Below, piece after piece: positions 24,951-33,141 of a DNA stretch of 58,204 nucleotides. The position numbers and the translations under genes were made by a program. How positions within the stretch are numbered: the stretch's first letter is position 1; every line of letters begins with the position of its first letter. The notes beneath the pieces were generated by a model. It saw only the letters and a list, made by a program, of their open reading frames with translations, ran no database searches and was not told the DNA's origin. Origin of the DNA: a bacterium (GTDB lineage Bacteria; SZUA-79; Acidulodesulfobacterales; Acidulodesulfobacteraceae); the NCBI GenBank assembly GCA_021850985.1, contig JAJZJX010000009.1, positions 1 to 58,204 of the forward strand. Direction: 5' to 3'.

Positions 24951-24973
24951 GGAAAATAAATAAATCTGACGCC
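24951..24973 (+). repeat. orphan right arm of the GGCGTCAGATT family
   Basis: GGAAAATAAATAAATCTGAC followed by GCC (24951-24973) matches the right arm of the palindromic elements. No left arm is present within 150 bp. Directly upstream of the ispH ribosome site. Confidence 0.6.
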
Positions 24974-24993
24974 GTAAAGGAGGCAGAAGGATT

Positions 24994-25845
24994 ATGAAAA
25001 TTATAGTAGCGCCTTCGGCCGGATTCTGTTTCGGAGTTAAAAGGGCGGTAAATATGGCATTGGAGGCTGCGGAACAGTGCGAGCCGACCGAAATATTAAA
25101 TACCCTGGGACCTATTATACACAATCCGCAGGTAGTTAAATCTTTAGAAGATAAAGGCGTATTTTCTATAGACGATATAGATAAGAGCCGTTTCGACACT
25201 ATATTGATACGCTCGCACGGAGTTAAAGCCGAAACGATGGAAACATTGAAATCTAAGAAGGTAAAAATAATAGACGCTACCTGTCCTTTCGTTAAAAAAG
25301 CTCAAAATTATATAAATACGGCTGCATTAGACGGTTATTTTATAATTATGGTAGGGGATAAAAACCATCCTGAAGTGCAGAGCGTAATAAGTTTTGCCCA
25401 AAAAGACCGGTTTCTTGTAATTAATAAAGTAGAAGACTTAAAAAACGTTCCGCTGTCTGAAAAAATTGCGGTAATTTCCCAGACTACCCAGGACGTAAAT
25501 TTTTATAAAAATATAGTCGGCGAAATAAAAAAAATAGCCAAAGAAGACGTTGTGGTTTTTGAAACAATCTGCGACGCTACTATAGATAAACAGGAAGAAT
25601 CAAAGATTTTAGCTTCAAACGTTGACGTAATGATAGTCGTCGGCGGTTATAACAGCGCAAATACTAATAAACTTCAAAATATATGCAAAGAAATTCAGCC
25701 GAATACTTATCACGTAGAAACCGAAAACGAACTTAAAACCGAATGGTTTCTAAACGCAAAAAGCGTAGGGATAACAGCCGGAGCTTCAACTCCGGACTGG
25801 ATAATCGAAAAAGTTTTAAAAAAAATTCAAGAGATGGAAAATTAA
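24994..25845 (+). CDS. ispH: 4-hydroxy-3-methylbut-2-enyl diphosphate reductase
   Basis: Last step of the MEP isoprenoid pathway; uses an oxygen-sensitive [3Fe-4S]/[4Fe-4S] cluster. The three cluster Cys are Cys12 (AGFCFGV), Cys97 (DATCPFV) and Cys193 (TICDATIDKQ). Other blocks: LGPIIHNPQVV (38-48), RSHGV (73-77) and GITAGASTPDWII near the C terminus. Length normal (283). IspD and IspF of the same pathway are at 51-52.6 kb. Upstream of rpsA, as in many related genomes. Confidence 0.95.
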   Translation: MKIIVAPSAGFCFGVKRAVNMALEAAEQCEPTEILNTLGPIIHNPQVVKSLEDKGVFSIDDIDKSRFDTILIRSHGVKAETMETLKSKKVKIIDATCPFVKKAQNYINTAALDGYFIIMVGDKNHPEVQSVISFAQKDRFLVINKVEDLKNVPLSEKIAVISQTTQDVNFYKNIVGEIKKIAKEDVVVFETICDATIDKQEESKILASNVDVMIVVGGYNSANTNKLQNICKEIQPNTYHVETENELKTEWFLNAKSVGITAGASTPDWIIEKVLKKIQEMEN

Positions 25846-25847
25846 AT

Positions 25848-25910
25848 CCTTAATCCTGCAATAGAAAGTTTAACAAAAAAGCGGGTATAATTTCTATTTC
25901 AGGATTAAAG
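25848..25910. repeat. TTAATCCTGCAATAGAAA inverted-repeat element, second copy
   Basis: CCTTAATCCTGCAATAGAAA (25848-25867) and TTTCTATTTCAGGATTAAAG (25891-25910) are inverted repeats with two mismatches. The spacer is 23 bp, against 45 bp in the copy at 6571. Located between ispH and rpsA. Confidence 0.85.
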
Positions 25911-25932
25911 TAAATAAAAAAATTTGCTTAAT

Positions 25933-25963
25933 TTGCTTAAATGTGTTAGATTAGTCTTATAAA
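25933..25963 (+). promoter_or_regulatory. possible rpsA promoter
   Basis: TTGCTT (25933-25938), 19-bp spacer, TATAAA (25958-25963), then an AGGAGG ribosome site at 25969-25974. The spacer is longer than ideal, so confidence is low. Confidence 0.35.
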
Positions 25964-25987
25964 ATTTAGGAGGTAGTAATTAATATT

Positions 25988-27598
25988 ATGGCAAAGAAAA
26001 ATTTCAATCAGTTTGAAAGCAATGAAAATCCTACGGAATTCGAGATATTGCTCGGGTCTTACGAAAACATGAATAGCAGGGGGCTTGTAAGGCAGGGCAA
26101 AATTTTGGATATCGACGAGAATTACGTTTATGTCGATATAGGCGACAAATCTGACGGAATAATTACTATCCAGGAAATATCGTCCGGCGGCAGTATAGAT
26201 ATTGCCGGTATATGCGTCGGCGATTCCATAGAAGTTTTCGTCGGAAGCTACGACGATAAATTAGGATATCTTATATGCTCGCGCGAGAAAGCTAAAAACG
26301 TATATGCGCTTGACGATATCGAAAAAGTTTGCAGCGACAACGAAACTATAAAAGGCGTCGTAACGGCAAAAACAAAAGGCGGACTTATAATAGATTTAAA
26401 CGGGGTAACCGCGTTTCTCCCCGGTTCCCAGATAGACGTTAAACTTACAAGGGATTTCGACGTATTTCTCGGCAAAACCCTTGATTTGAAAGTTATAAGC
26501 GTCGATAAAAAGAACTGCAACGTTATAGTTTCGAGAAGAAAGGTTATAGAAGACGAAATAAAAAAATTAAAAGAAAACGTTTTAACCGATATAAAAGAAG
26601 GCGACGTTCTGGAAGGAATAGTTAAAAATATTACCGATTACGGCGTTTTTATCGACCTTGGCGGAATGGACGGCCTCATTTATATTACGGATATTTCGTG
26701 GAAAAGAATATCGCACCCCAGCGAGGTTTTAAGCCTTGGACAAAAAATCAACGTAAAGGTAATTAAGTTCGACGAAGAGAAGCACAGAGTATCGCTTGGG
26801 TATAAACAGCTTTTCGACGATCCGTGGCAGAATATTGCGGAAAGGCATAAACCCGGAGATATTATCGAAGGAGTTATAATAAATATCACGGATTACGGCG
26901 CATTCGTCGAGCTGGACGACGATGTAGAGGGTCTTATACATTTATCCGAAATGTCCTGGGACAAAAAGCAGAGCGACCCGAAAACTTTATTGACGAAAGG
27001 GCAGAGAGTCAAGGCTTATATATTAAGCATAGAGCCGGATACCAGAAAATTGTCCTTAAGCTTAAAAAGACTGACCGAAAGCCCTTGGAATTTATTGAAA
27101 GAAAAATACACCATCGGCACGGTAGTTGACGGCACGGTTAAAAACATATACGAATTCGGCGTTTCCGTCGAATTAGAGCCTAATTTAGAGGGATATATAA
27201 AACAGAACGATTTTTCATGGACGAAAAGAACGAAGCATCCGCATGAACTGTTTAAGCAGGGCGACCCTGTTAAAGCCGTCGTTTTAAGCATAGACGAAGA
27301 TAAGCAGAGGATATATCTCGGAATAAAACAGCTTACGGAAAGTCCCTGGTCGCAAATTAAAGAAAAATATTCCGTAGGTTCCGTAATAACAGGAACCGTT
27401 TCCAATATAACGGAATTCGGTATTTTCGTCCAGATAGAAGACGGAATAGAAGGGCTTATACACAATTCAAAAATTCCGGAAAATTTTATAACGGATAACA
27501 ATATAACTAAAGGTTCTAAAATAAACGCAGAGATAATTATGTTCGACGTTAACGAACAAAAAATAGGGTTATCTCTTATCAACGTAGCGCAAAATTAA
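25988..27598 (+). CDS. rpsA: 30S ribosomal protein S1
   Basis: Large mRNA-binding ribosomal protein of 536 residues with six S1 (OB-fold) repeats. They begin near residues 33, 118, 204, 289, 376 and 463; the last four are clear from G.V..I.(D/E).(G)(V/A)FV.(L/I)…GL(I/H) patterns (ITDYGVFIDLGG, ITDYGAFVELDD, IYEFGVSVELEP, ITEFGIFVQIED). The two N-terminal repeats are the ribosome-docking type, more diverged. Followed by a GACAGAATT hairpin and sppA. Confidence 0.94.
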   Translation: MAKKNFNQFESNENPTEFEILLGSYENMNSRGLVRQGKILDIDENYVYVDIGDKSDGIITIQEISSGGSIDIAGICVGDSIEVFVGSYDDKLGYLICSREKAKNVYALDDIEKVCSDNETIKGVVTAKTKGGLIIDLNGVTAFLPGSQIDVKLTRDFDVFLGKTLDLKVISVDKKNCNVIVSRRKVIEDEIKKLKENVLTDIKEGDVLEGIVKNITDYGVFIDLGGMDGLIYITDISWKRISHPSEVLSLGQKINVKVIKFDEEKHRVSLGYKQLFDDPWQNIAERHKPGDIIEGVIINITDYGAFVELDDDVEGLIHLSEMSWDKKQSDPKTLLTKGQRVKAYILSIEPDTRKLSLSLKRLTESPWNLLKEKYTIGTVVDGTVKNIYEFGVSVELEPNLEGYIKQNDFSWTKRTKHPHELFKQGDPVKAVVLSIDEDKQRIYLGIKQLTESPWSQIKEKYSVGSVITGTVSNITEFGIFVQIEDGIEGLIHNSKIPENFITDNNITKGSKINAEIIMFDVNEQKIGLSLINVAQN

Positions 27599-27604
27599 TT
27601 TGTA

Positions 27605-27633
27605 GCAGGGACAGAATTTAATTTTGTCCCTGC
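27605..27633. repeat. GACAGAATT hairpin after rpsA
   Basis: GCAGGGACAGAATT (27605-27618) pairs with AATTTTGTCCCTGC (27620-27633) with one G-T wobble. Same core as the hairpin after folD (19019-19045). There is no T tract, so it is not a standard terminator. Confidence 0.72.
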
Positions 27634-27651
27634 AGTTAAAATAATAAAATT

Positions 27652-28578
27652 ATGGGTATAAACAAACATCCTTTTTTAAGCGGATTATCTTTCTTATTAG
27701 TATTTATAGGAATATTCGCGATATTTATTTATTTTATACTTTTTAAGTTTAATGCCAAATCGAACTATGAAGTAGTCAGGGGTTCTTCCAATAACGCCAT
27801 AGGCATAATCGATTTAACCGGCACTATAACAAGTTCCTCGGGTTTTATCAGACAGCTTGAGCATTACAAGAATGACCCCGAAGTTAAAGCAGTTATAATA
27901 AGAGTAAATTCTCCGGGCGGAGAGGTTGCCCCGTCGCAGGCTATTTACGAACAGCTTATGAAATTCAGGAAGCAAAAAAAAGTAGTCGTATCTATGGATT
28001 CCGTAGCGGCTTCCGGAGCTTATTATATTTCTTCGGCCGCCGACGAAATAATTGCCGAACCGGGAACGCTAACCGGTTCGATAGGCGTTATAATGGAAAT
28101 GCCCAATTTTTATAAACTGATGAAAAAAGTAGGAGTATCTTATAACTACATAGTAAGCGGACCTTATAAAGATATAGGGACTCCGTTTAAAGAGATGACT
28201 CCTATGCAGAGGAAAAAATTGCAAGGCGTCGTTATGAATGTTTACGGACAGTTTGTATCGGCGGTCGCAAAAGGCAGAAATCTCAAAGTATCTTACGTTA
28301 AAAAATTAGCTAACGGTATGGTTTATTCGGGGCAGCAGGCCCTTAAATATCATCTTGTCGACAAACTCGGAGATTTTCAGGATGCGGTTAAAGAGGCGCA
28401 GAAATTAGCAGGCATAAAAGGCAGTGCGACGTTAATATATCCGGTCAAAAAACGACCTGATTTATTTCAGTCTTTTATCAAAAGAGCCGTAAAGTCTTTT
28501 GTCGGCAGTATAGGCGGTGCTTCTTTTTTTAAGAATCCGGCTTTTGTATCGTACGGCAACATGAGATTAGATTTTTAA
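27652..28578 (+). CDS. sppA: signal peptide peptidase SppA
   Basis: Membrane-anchored serine protease that clears leftover signal peptides. One N-terminal transmembrane helix (about 10-32), then an S49 domain. RVNSPGGEVAPS (84-95) is the oxyanion strand, Ser121 in DSVAASGAYY is the nucleophile, and Lys173 in GPYKDIG is the general base; this matches the short SppA Ser-Lys dyad form. 308 residues. Follows rpsA, a frequent neighbour in delta-type Proteobacteria. Confidence 0.92.
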   Translation: MGINKHPFLSGLSFLLVFIGIFAIFIYFILFKFNAKSNYEVVRGSSNNAIGIIDLTGTITSSSGFIRQLEHYKNDPEVKAVIIRVNSPGGEVAPSQAIYEQLMKFRKQKKVVVSMDSVAASGAYYISSAADEIIAEPGTLTGSIGVIMEMPNFYKLMKKVGVSYNYIVSGPYKDIGTPFKEMTPMQRKKLQGVVMNVYGQFVSAVAKGRNLKVSYVKKLANGMVYSGQQALKYHLVDKLGDFQDAVKEAQKLAGIKGSATLIYPVKKRPDLFQSFIKRAVKSFVGSIGGASFFKNPAFVSYGNMRLDF

Positions 28579-28601
28579 TATAAAATTATATTTTATATTT
28601 T

Positions 28602-29087
28602 ATGGAAATTCTTTATGCTCCATGGCGTATGGATTATTTAGTTAAAGATAAAACTAAAGACGAATGCGTTTTCTGTATCGACAGCAAATGTTTCGACGAT
28701 AGATACGTTCTATTTAAAGGAAGCCATTCCTACGTAAAACTTAATACTTTCCCCTATAACTGCGGGCATCTGCTTGTTATTCCATATGTTCATACAAAAG
28801 AGCTTAACGGGCTTTCTTTCGAAGCAGGGGCGGAAATAATGAAAGTTTTGTCTTTAAGCTGCGATATACTTAAAAAAGTTTACAGATGCGATGCTCTGAA
28901 CGTCGGACTGAATATAGGCAAAGCGGCCGGCGCCGGCATAGAGCAGCATCTTCATTTTCATATAATACCGAGATGGGAAGGAGACGTCAGCTTTTATACG
29001 GTTTGTTCGGAACTCAGGGTGGTTTCCGAAATATTAGACGATACTTATAATAAACTTATCGGCGATTTTAAGAGCATTAAACTCTAA
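28602..29087 (+). CDS. HIT-family nucleotide hydrolase/transferase
   Basis: Histidine-triad protein of 161 residues: HLHFHII at 116-122 supplies the His-x-His-x-His motif. The N terminus has MEILYAPWRMDYL and CVFC (22-25), typical of the Ap4A phosphorylase-like branch in anaerobic bacteria. Likely hydrolyses or phosphorolyses dinucleoside polyphosphates or AMP derivatives; the substrate is not determinable. It starts 23 bp after sppA. Confidence 0.88.
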   Translation: MEILYAPWRMDYLVKDKTKDECVFCIDSKCFDDRYVLFKGSHSYVKLNTFPYNCGHLLVIPYVHTKELNGLSFEAGAEIMKVLSLSCDILKKVYRCDALNVGLNIGKAAGAGIEQHLHFHIIPRWEGDVSFYTVCSELRVVSEILDDTYNKLIGDFKSIKL

Positions 29088-29106
29088 ACGGAGGTATCTA
29101 TTTTAA

Positions 29107-29352
29107 ATGGCAAAAATTATAAATATTGTTCTACTGCTCGTTTTTATAATATTAGTTCTTGATTTTACCATACAAAACCATATACGCGTCAGCGTGAAAC
29201 TTTTCGGATTTCAGTCTATTAAACTTCCTATTTCGGTTATAGTTTATATTGCAATATTAATAGGAATTTTAATTGCTCTTATATATCATTTTTATTCGGT
29301 ATATAAAATAAAAAAAGATTTTAAAAAAGCGGATAAAAATGAACAGATATGA
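29107..29352 (+). CDS. LapA-domain (DUF1049) small membrane protein
   Basis: 81 residues with two transmembrane segments (about 3-23 and 37-62) joined by VSVKLFGFQSIKLP and ending in a basic cytoplasmic tail. This is the LapA/DUF1049 pattern, known in E. coli as a partner of LapB in lipopolysaccharide assembly control. Good AACGGAGG site upstream. Its stop overlaps the ATG of cca (ATGA). Confidence 0.8.
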   Translation: MAKIINIVLLLVFIILVLDFTIQNHIRVSVKLFGFQSIKLPISVIVYIAILIGILIALIYHFYSVYKIKKDFKKADKNEQI

Positions 29353-30815
29353 CGATACCGGAGTTTTTTGGAAAATATAGCTTAGAAAAGTCTATAAAGA
29401 AAATTTTCTATGATTACGGATACGGAGTTTCAGCGTTTAATTTAATTAAAAAAGTAGGTGCAGTATCGGACAAGTTCGGTTTTAAATCGTTTCTTATAGG
29501 CGGTTTTCCTAGAGACGTTTTAATATATATATTAAAATCGAATGCCGAAACCGCCGAATATTATAAATCTTCTAATGTTTTTAACGATTATTCCGGTTTT
29601 TTAGATTTAGACGTAGCCGTAGAAGGCGGTTCTGAAAAGCTCGTATCTGCAGTTAAAAACGATAAAAATTTAAAATCCCTCCTCCATTCTTTAAATATAC
29701 ACGACAGGTTTGGAACTGCGCTTGCGGAATTTAACGCAGGCGGGAAACCTTTAAAAATAGATTTTGCTTCTTTAAGGACGGAAATTTATATAAAATCAGG
29801 AATACTTCCTAAAGTCGATACTTCGTCCGCAACCATCGAAAAAGATATACTTAGAAGAGATTTTACGGTTAATACCGTTGCTTTTTCAATGAATAAGTCG
29901 AATTTTCTTGAAATAAAAAGCTATCTATCCGGAATAGAAGACATTTTAAATAAAAAAATTAAAGTCCTTCATAAATTAAGCTTTATAGACGACCCTACGA
30001 GAATTTTCAGAGCCGTAAGATTCGAAAAAAGGTTAGATTTTCGTATAGAGCGCAGAACGTTAAAACTTTTGAAAGAAGCCTTAAAGCAAAAAGCCTTAGA
30101 TAATGTTTCCGGTAAAAGGATAACTGCAGAATTGTATATTTTGTTTAAAGAAAAAAATCCTGAAATATATTTTGAAAGATTAGATAAACTGTCGGTTTTA
30201 AATTCGATAAATTCAAATTTAAGATTTTTTAAAAAAAATAAGATTCTTATTAAAAGAATTAACCGTTACTTCAGCGAAACAAAAAATTTTAAAATTTTAA
30301 ACGAAATCTTTAAAAATATAGGCGAAGGGAAAAAGTTATTTTATCTGGCGGGAATTTTTTACGGTTTGAACAAAAAAGAATTGAACGAAGTTTCCGAAAG
30401 ATTAAAGTTAGGAAATGTCGTTGAAGAACAGTTAAAAAAAATATTATTCTTAGACGGAGATAAAATCAATAATTTAAAATATAATTATAATGCAGACGAC
30501 GTCGTAGGACTGTATAAAAATTTAAATAAGATAGACGATAAAAGTCTTCTGTTTTATTTATTTAAAAACGAAGACGAAAAAAAAGCAGGTTTGATTTTCA
30601 GGAAAATTGTAGTAAGATATTTAGAAAAATCGGTTACGGAAAAGCCGTTTTTGAACGGCGACGATATTAAAGCTATGGGCATTTGCGAAGGTCCGCTTTG
30701 CGGAATAATTCTTAACGAATTAAAATCTTTAAAAACCGCAGGCAGACTTAAGAATAAAGCCGACGAAATTAAATATGTCGAATCTCAATACTTGAAAAAC
30801 ATAAAAAAAAACTGA
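29349..30815 (+). CDS. cca: CCA tRNA nucleotidyltransferase / poly(A) polymerase family
   Basis: Class II nucleotidyltransferase. LIGGFPRDVL (49-58) and LDLDVAVEGG (85-94; metal-binding Asp86/Asp88) form the catalytic core, followed by RRDFTVNTVAFS (about 175-186) and DDPTRIFRAVRFEKRLDF (about 211-228), the RNA-binding head. No HD domain motif is seen in the C-terminal half. It may add the whole CCA end or only part; some bacteria split CC- and A-adding. Overlaps the LapA gene by 4 bp. Confidence 0.85.
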   Translation: MTIPEFFGKYSLEKSIKKIFYDYGYGVSAFNLIKKVGAVSDKFGFKSFLIGGFPRDVLIYILKSNAETAEYYKSSNVFNDYSGFLDLDVAVEGGSEKLVSAVKNDKNLKSLLHSLNIHDRFGTALAEFNAGGKPLKIDFASLRTEIYIKSGILPKVDTSSATIEKDILRRDFTVNTVAFSMNKSNFLEIKSYLSGIEDILNKKIKVLHKLSFIDDPTRIFRAVRFEKRLDFRIERRTLKLLKEALKQKALDNVSGKRITAELYILFKEKNPEIYFERLDKLSVLNSINSNLRFFKKNKILIKRINRYFSETKNFKILNEIFKNIGEGKKLFYLAGIFYGLNKKELNEVSERLKLGNVVEEQLKKILFLDGDKINNLKYNYNADDVVGLYKNLNKIDDKSLLFYLFKNEDEKKAGLIFRKIVVRYLEKSVTEKPFLNGDDIKAMGICEGPLCGIILNELKSLKTAGRLKNKADEIKYVESQYLKNIKKN

Positions 30816-30840
30816 TAACCGTAAAAATGGAGGCGCCAAA

Positions 30841-32196
30841 ATGATCGAGTTCAATTTTAAAAACGTTTTAAATTCAGTAATCGAGGAAAACGGTATAGAA
30901 GATTCCGCCGTCAGATCGCTCGAAAATGAACTTGTAGAAGCAAGAAGAAGCCTTAACGAACTAAGACGGAGCGGCGAAATAGGATTTTACGACGAAATAT
31001 CTAATATGGGCATGGTAAATGATATAAAAGCCGCATCCGAAAGATTTTTTTCTAAAAATTTTAACGCTTTATATGTATTCGGAATGGGCGGTTCATCACT
31101 TGGAGCCATATTTTTAAAAGAAGCTATGTCGGGTATGCTTAAAGGACAAAAAGACGGCGGCGCAAACATTATTTTTTCGGAAAATATCGACCCTTCTTAT
31201 TTAAAAAACAACCTTGACTCTATAGATTTTAAAAAAACCTTATTCTGCTTCGTTTCTAAATCGGCGGATACTATAGAAGTAGTTTCTCAATTTTTTATCG
31301 TAAAAGAAATTTTAGAAAAAACCGTAGAAAATTATAAAGAAAATTTAATTTTTATTACCGATAAAAAGAGCGGTTTTTTAAGGCAATACGCCGACGAAAA
31401 CGGGATTGCCGTTTTAGATATCGCTAAAAACGTCGGCGGAAGATATTCTATAGTAACCGCCGGCACCCTTTTTCCCGCAAGCGTTATGGGATTAGATATA
31501 GAAAAATTTCTGCACGGTTCTTTGACTTATAGAGACAATATTCTCAATAAGGGAGTTTTTGAAAATAATCCGGTATATACTATGGCGGCGGTTATATATC
31601 TTTTTTATGCAAAAAAGAAAAGAAATATATTCGTTCCATTTGTTTACGGCGACTATTTGAGAGAGTTTTCGAGATGGTTCAGGCAGTTATTTGCGGAGAG
31701 CCTTGGAAAGGATTTGACTTCTCCTACCCCTGTTCCGGCAGTCGGCGCTACCGATCAGCATTCTCAGCTTCAGCTTTATATGCAGGGTCCGCAGGATAAA
31801 TTAATAGGATTTTTCTGCCTTAAAGATTTCGGCGCGGATTATAGCGTCAATTCCTCCGGCTTTAATGAATTCGACTACTTAAACGGCAAAAAACTTTCCG
31901 GCGTTTTAATGAACGAATTGAAAGGAGTCGAACTTGCTCTTGCTATCAATAAAAGGCCTTCGTTCAGGGTTACTTTAGATAAAATAGACGAATTTAATCT
32001 CGGCGAACTTTCGTTTATGTGCATGGAAGCCGTTGCGGTTCTGGGAATGTTATTAAAAATAAATCCTTTCGACCAGCCCGGCGTCGAAAAAGGAAAGAGA
32101 TTCGCCTATCTTCTTATGGGAAGAAAGGACGATTCGCTGTCGAAAGAATCGGAAGAATTAAAAAGATTAAACGCAGTTCCGGATATGCTTTATTAG
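30841..32196 (+). CDS. pgi: glucose-6-phosphate isomerase
   Basis: Sugar isomerase of the short (about 450 residue) bacterial type. Phosphate site GMGGSSLGAI (about 81-90); NVGGRYSIVTAGTLFPASVMG (about 199-219); catalytic Glu in RQLFAESLGKD (about 281-291); HSQLQLYMQGP (about 306-316) with the ring-opening His. It carries a good GGAGG ribosome site. Unusual neighbours (cca, miaA) for a glycolytic gene, but the spacing suggests one transcript. Confidence 0.92.
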   Translation: MIEFNFKNVLNSVIEENGIEDSAVRSLENELVEARRSLNELRRSGEIGFYDEISNMGMVNDIKAASERFFSKNFNALYVFGMGGSSLGAIFLKEAMSGMLKGQKDGGANIIFSENIDPSYLKNNLDSIDFKKTLFCFVSKSADTIEVVSQFFIVKEILEKTVENYKENLIFITDKKSGFLRQYADENGIAVLDIAKNVGGRYSIVTAGTLFPASVMGLDIEKFLHGSLTYRDNILNKGVFENNPVYTMAAVIYLFYAKKKRNIFVPFVYGDYLREFSRWFRQLFAESLGKDLTSPTPVPAVGATDQHSQLQLYMQGPQDKLIGFFCLKDFGADYSVNSSGFNEFDYLNGKKLSGVLMNELKGVELALAINKRPSFRVTLDKIDEFNLGELSFMCMEAVAVLGMLLKINPFDQPGVEKGKRFAYLLMGRKDDSLSKESEELKRLNAVPDMLY

Positions 32197-32208
32197 CCAA
32201 ATTTATTT

Positions 32209-33141
32209 ATGCTTAAAAAAATAATAGTAATAGGAGGTCCTACTTGTTCGGGAAAAACGGAATTTTCTATAGAGCTGGCTGAACGTTTCGGCGGCGAGAT
32301 AGTAAATTTCGATTCGATGTGCTTTTACAAATATTTCGATATAGGAACGGCAAAGCCGGACGCAGAGGAGAGAAAAAGGGCAGTTCATCATCTTATAGAT
32401 ATAAAATATCCGGATGAAGAATATAACGCGCGGATGTTTTCCGAAGATGCCGAAAAATTGATAGACGATATAGCTTTACGCGGAAAAATTCCAATTTTTA
32501 CAGGAGGAACGGGTCTTTATATTAAAGCCTTAATTTACGGGCTTTCGCCGATTCCGGAAATAGACAAAACGGTTTTTCGCGAAAAAGCTTCGGAATTAAT
32601 AAAAGAAAAAGGACTTCCCTTTTTATACGAAACGGTAAAACAAACAGACCCGGTATATGCTTCTAAAATATCGCCTTCAGATACTCAAAGAATTACCAGA
32701 GCCTATGAAGTTTATTGCGCTACCGGCAAACCTTTATCTTTTTATATAAACAAAAATCCTTTCGGAAAGAATAGATACGATTTTTTATGTTTTAACTTAT
32801 ATCCTCCGAAAGATTATTTAAAATCGTGTATAATGGAAAGAACCTCTGCTATAATAAAAAAAGGCTTGGTAGAAGAAACGAAAAAAATATTGGGCATGGG
32901 CTATGAAACCGGTTTAAAGCCTTTTAAAGGAATAGGCTACATGGAGTCGCTGATGTATTTAAACAAAGAACTGCCGTCGGAAAAAACTTTATACGATAAA
33001 ATAGTTTCTTCGACTTTAAAATATGCAAAAAGGCAGTTTACCTTTTTTAAAAAATTTGAAAATGCTTTGCCGGTTTATTTTACAGATTTAAATGCAAAGA
33101 TAGAATTTTCGTCAAAATATATCGAAAGGTTTTTAGAATGA
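32209..33141 (+). CDS. miaA: tRNA dimethylallyltransferase
   Basis: Adds dimethylallyl to A37 of tRNAs reading UNN codons. P-loop GGPTCSGKTEFS (9-20), NFDSMCFYKYFDIGTAKP (about 33-50; the family normally has DS.Q.Y, here Cys in place of Gln), GGTGLYIKAL (98-107) and QRITRAYEV (about 163-171). Overlaps hflX by 4 bp. In many Proteobacteria hfq sits between miaA and hflX; here it does not. Confidence 0.93.
   Translation: MLKKIIVIGGPTCSGKTEFSIELAERFGGEIVNFDSMCFYKYFDIGTAKPDAEERKRAVHHLIDIKYPDEEYNARMFSEDAEKLIDDIALRGKIPIFTGGTGLYIKALIYGLSPIPEIDKTVFREKASELIKEKGLPFLYETVKQTDPVYASKISPSDTQRITRAYEVYCATGKPLSFYINKNPFGKNRYDFLCFNLYPPKDYLKSCIMERTSAIIKKGLVEETKKILGMGYETGLKPFKGIGYMESLMYLNKELPSEKTLYDKIVSSTLKYAKRQFTFFKKFENALPVYFTDLNAKIEFSSKYIERFLE

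Noticed and set aside
27016-27582. 188-codon minus-strand frame within rpsA
   Set aside because: Long only because of codon bias in the S1 repeats; antisense to four clear S1 domains.
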